Origin: Pseudomonadota bacterium
GTDB taxonomy: Bacteria; Pseudomonadota; Gammaproteobacteria; PS1; Pseudothioglobaceae
DNA: 8,598 nucleotides
Direction of reading: 5' to 3'
Assembly (NCBI GenBank): GCA_022600395.1
Contig: JAHZKM010000096.1
Span: 1-8,598 of the forward strand
Below are positions 6,313 through 8,598 of this stretch, piece after piece. The notes under the pieces were generated by a model. It saw only the letters and a list, made by a program, of their open reading frames with translations, made no database searches and was not told the origin of the DNA. Positions within the stretch are counted from its first letter, which is position 1. The number at the start of each line of letters is the position of its first letter. The translations under genes were made by a program, and so were the position numbers.

Positions 6313-7403
6313 TGAACGAATCCATTCTTGCCAAGTTAGAACAAATGTCTATGCGCTTAGAAGAAGTTGGCGCTATGCTAAGCGATCCAGGTGTTGCCGG
6401 TGACCCTAAGAAGTTTAGAGAACTCTCTATTGAACATTCACAGCTAACGCCAGTTAATGAACAGTATCAGGAATACTTAACAACTGAGCAAGACCTTGAA
6501 GACGCTAAGCTAATGCTGGAAGAAGATGATGCGGATATTAAGGCGATGGCTAAAGAAGAAATCAGTGACGCTAAAGATAATTTAGAACGCTTAGATCTTG
6601 AACTTAAAAAATCACTACTACCCAAAGACCCGAATGATTCTCGAAACATTATTTTGGAAATTCGCGCAGGAACTGGCGGAGATGAAGCTTCTATCTTCTC
6701 GGGAGATTTATTTAGAATGTACACACGTTACTGCGAAAAACAAAAATGGCAAATAGAGACTCTAAGCGCTAATGTCGGTGATCATGGTGGCTATAAAGAG
6801 ATTATTACTCGTATAAGTGGGGTTGATGTTTATTCTAAACTTAAATTTGAATCAGGCGCTCACCGCGTTCAACGTGTACCAGAAACTGAAAGCCAAGGCC
6901 GTGTGCACACCTCTGCTTGTACAGTTGCCATTATGCCGGAAGTAGAAAATATTGAAGATATCGACATTAACATGAGCGATGTACGTGTTGATACTTTTAG
7001 GGCGAGTGGCGCAGGTGGACAGCACGTTAATAAGACTGATTCAGCTGTTCGTGTTACTCATATTCCAACTGGAACAGTGGTTGAGTGTCAAGATGGACGT
7101 TCACAACATAAAAACAAAGCTCAAGCAATGTCAGTTCTAGCATCCAGAATTTTAGATGCCCAACAGCAAGTTCAACAAAAAGAGCAAGCATCGGCGCGTA
7201 AAGAATTGGTTGGTAGTGGCGATCGATCACAAAGAATTCGTACTTATAATTACCCTCAAGGGCGTATTACCGATCATCGTATCAACTTAACGTTATACAA
7301 ATTAGCAGAAATTATGGAAGGTGACTTAGAATCTATTATTGAGCCGCTGATTGTAGAGCAACAAACCAACCAATTGACAGAATTAAACGACGCGCTAGCT
7401 TAG
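6312..7403 (+). CDS. prfA: Peptide chain release factor 1 (RF1)
   Basis: RF1 terminates translation at UAA and UAG codons. The 363 residues are of normal length (E. coli 360). The stop-codon recognition tripeptide is PET (190-192, in [20 protein letters not shown]), of the PxT type that separates RF1 from RF2 (SPF). The catalytic GGQ is at 235-237 in [18 protein letters not shown]; its glutamine is normally methylated by PrmC. The N-terminal helical domain (about 1-100) is acidic and Leu-rich, as expected. The ATG shares one base with the hemA stop (TAATG), so the two are cotranscribed and probably coupled. prmC (hemK), commonly the next gene, is absent; the gene instead runs 9 bases into the 3' end of znuB on the other strand. 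Confidence 0.98.
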   Translation: MNESILAKLEQMSMRLEEVGAMLSDPGVAGDPKKFRELSIEHSQLTPVNEQYQEYLTTEQDLEDAKLMLEEDDADIKAMAKEEISDAKDNLERLDLELKKSLLPKDPNDSRNIILEIRAGTGGDEASIFSGDLFRMYTRYCEKQKWQIETLSANVGDHGGYKEIITRISGVDVYSKLKFESGAHRVQRVPETESQGRVHTSACTVAIMPEVENIEDIDINMSDVRVDTFRASGAGGQHVNKTDSAVRVTHIPTGTVVECQDGRSQHKNKAQAMSVLASRILDAQQQVQQKEQASARKELVGSGDRSQRIRTYNYPQGRITDHRINLTLYKLAEIMEGDLESIIEPLIVEQQTNQLTELNDALA

Positions 7404-8183
7404 CCTTCTATGGAATAATTGCGCCAGAACAAACAAAACACCTAGTGCAATCACAATCGTTGGACCTGTGGCCAAATCATAAAATGTAGAAGCGCCTAAC
7501 CCCATTAACACTGCTACCATGGAAACCGCTATTGATTGCAATACCATGGCAAGTGGAGAGAGGGCAAACACTCTGGCTACCGCAGGTGGAATAATGAGTA
7601 AAGAGGTAATCAATAGGACACCTACAATTTGCACAGAAATTGACACGGTTAAGGCGATCATCAACATAAATAGTAATTGATAAAAAGTGCGATTAAGCCC
7701 TTGGGAAACAGCTAACTCTTCATTTAAAGTTAGCAATAATAGTTTTTGCCAAAAGGCAACTAACAGGCCAATAACGATCGCTAGTACGACATAAATCCAG
7801 ATAATATCTATATAGCTAATTGACAAAACATCGCCAAATAATAATGCGAAATAATCAGTATTTTCACCACCAACAACACTCAAAATAACAATACCAAGTG
7901 ACAAGGCAAGATGCGAAAAAATGCCCAAAATAGCATCATTAGACAAAAATTTCTTCTGCTGTAAAAGCACGATCAAGCCTGCAAAAAAAGTACCGACAAC
8001 AACCAAGCCTAAATGCATACCCAAGCCACTAGCCAAACCAAGTGCCACTCCGAGTAAGGCTGAATGCGAGATAGACTCAGAAAAATAACTCATACGTTTC
8101 CAAATCACAAAACAGCCGAGTGAACCAGCGATAATAGAAATACCAAGCGCCGCAATAAGCGCTCTTAAAATAAAGTCTTCCAA
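7395..8183 (-). CDS. znuB: Zinc (metal) ABC transporter permease ZnuB
   Basis: This is the membrane permease of a high-affinity zinc ABC importer, working with an ATPase (ZnuC) and a periplasmic binding protein (ZnuA), neither of which is in the window. The 262 residues (E. coli 261) are very hydrophobic, with about seven or eight membrane segments. Clear family motifs are [20 protein letters not shown] (20-39), [20 protein letters not shown] (83-102), ALLFGDVL, and [18 protein letters not shown] (187-204). These match ZnuB better than other metal permeases, but manganese or iron cannot be excluded. The start is probably TTG (8183-8181), 12 bases after the fur stop and in the same frame; no ribosome site is evident, so translation may depend on ribosomes finishing fur. 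Its 3' end overlaps prfA antisense. Confidence 0.92.
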   Translation of the reverse strand: MEDFILRALIAALGISIIAGSLGCFVIWKRMSYFSESISHSALLGVALGLASGLGMHLGLVVVGTFFAGLIVLLQQKKFLSNDAILGIFSHLALSLGIVILSVVGGENTDYFALLFGDVLSISYIDIIWIYVVLAIVIGLLVAFWQKLLLLTLNEELAVSQGLNRTFYQLLFMLMIALTVSISVQIVGVLLITSLLIIPPAVARVFALSPLAMVLQSIAVSMVAVLMGLGASTFYDLATGPTIVIALGVLFVLAQLFHRRLS

Positions 8184-8195
8184 TGCTAGACTAAT

Positions 8196-8598
8196 TTATG
8201 ACTGACAATCTTGACACAAGCCGTATAAATACAGGCAATGATCGGTTAGTTGATAACCATATTTAGTCGCAATATCATGTTGATGTTGCTCAATAACCTC
8301 ATCGTTAAACTCATCAATCTTACCGCATTTAACACACAACAAATGGTCATGATGCTCAGTATTAGACAGCTCATAAACACTTTGACCATTATCAAAGTTC
8401 AGCTTATTAATCATGCCCGCCTCTTCAAATTGGGTGAGTACTCGATAAATAGTTGCCACGCCTACTTCTTCGCCCTGCAAAACTAATGAGCGATAAATAT
8501 CTTCAGCAGTCATATGATGATTATCACTTTTTTCTAAAATTTCTAAAATTTTAAGCCTTGGCAATGTTACTTTAAGACCTGCACTTTTTAAATCTTGG
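8196..8598 (-). CDS. fur: Ferric uptake regulator Fur (5' end beyond window)
   Basis: Fur is a dimeric metal-dependent repressor of iron uptake genes. The visible 133 residues read in frame to the window edge, beginning QDLKSAGLKVTLPRLKILEI; this aligns with the E. coli Fur N-terminus (KKAGLKVTLPRLKILEVL), so the TTG at 8564 is an internal codon and the true start lies a few codons past 8598. DNA-binding helix: GVATIYRVLTQFEEAG. Metal-binding part: EHHDHLLC, CVKC and a C-terminal CQDC (structural zinc type cysteines), and TDHCLYLYG. Its closeness to E. coli Fur in both domains favours Fur over Zur, although its partner znuB is a zinc permease gene, which makes a Zur-like role possible. The C-terminus is shorter than in E. 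coli, lacking the His-rich tail. The promoter is outside the window. Confidence 0.92.
   Translation of the reverse strand, partial: QDLKSAGLKVTLPRLKILEILEKSDNHHMTAEDIYRSLVLQGEEVGVATIYRVLTQFEEAGMINKLNFDNGQSVYELSNTEHHDHLLCVKCGKIDEFNDEVIEQHQHDIATKYGYQLTDHCLYLYGLCQDCQS

Noticed and set aside
8250..8486. Plus-strand open frame of 78 codons opposite fur
   Set aside because: Antisense shadow of a well-conserved gene, without a ribosome site or known family.
8533..8551. Short direct repeat of a TTCTAAAA-type unit
   Set aside because: It encodes the conserved KILEIL helix of Fur; the repeat follows from repeated Ile-Leu-Lys/Glu codons in AT-rich DNA.
8562..8564. TTG at 8564 as the start of a 122-residue Fur
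   Set aside because: The frame stays open to the window edge and encodes the conserved AGLKVTLPRLK segment of Fur upstream of the TTG, so the gene is cut by the window.

Overview
The window is a compact, AT-rich stretch of what looks like a gammaproteobacterial chromosome. Evidence for this is the Tol-Pal gene order (ybgC-tolQ-tolR-tolA behind ruvB), lolB divergent from hemA-prfA, and proteobacterial-type Fur and MinC. The low GC, very short intergenic gaps and many overlapping stops and starts suggest a streamlined genome. A SUP05/Thioglobus-like sulfur oxidiser or a relative would fit, but this is a guess that the sequence alone does not prove. No insertion sequences, CRISPR arrays, tRNAs, rRNAs or phage genes are visible.

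Layout. Positions 1-4964 (minus strand) hold one tightly packed probable operon read leftward: lolB, ruvB, ybgC, tolQ, tolR, tolA, a small MbcA/ParS/Xre-antitoxin-like gene, and minC, which is cut by the left edge. Gaps are 23 bases or less, and several genes overlap by 1 to 8 bases. Positions 4965-5061 are a divergent promoter region. Positions 5062-7403 (plus strand) carry hemA and prfA, joined by a one-base TAATG overlap. Positions 7395-8598 (minus strand) carry fur, whose 5' end lies beyond the right edge, followed by znuB, which converges on prfA with a 9-base overlap of the two 3' ends.

Function. The minus-strand operon is mostly an envelope and division cluster. LolB inserts lipoproteins in the outer membrane. 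YbgC and TolQRA form the proton-motive-force-driven machine that constricts the outer membrane at division, and MinC inhibits FtsZ away from midcell. RuvB (recombination) travels with ybgC-tol as it does in many gammaproteobacteria, although ruvC and ruvA are not upstream of it here. tolB and pal, the usual genes after tolA, are also absent from this position. HemA (first step of C5 tetrapyrrole synthesis) and PrfA (release factor 1) form the common hemA-prfA pair, without prmC behind it. Fur and ZnuB link metal sensing and metal uptake.

The least ordinary element is the orphan antitoxin-like gene (546-962) between tolA and minC. It has the C-terminal toxin-binding domain of MbcA/ParS/Xre antitoxins but no RES toxin beside it, and it is translationally coupled to both division genes. 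The minC copy also looks divergent at the motif used for MinD contact in other MinC proteins. The remaining genes are conventional housekeeping genes.
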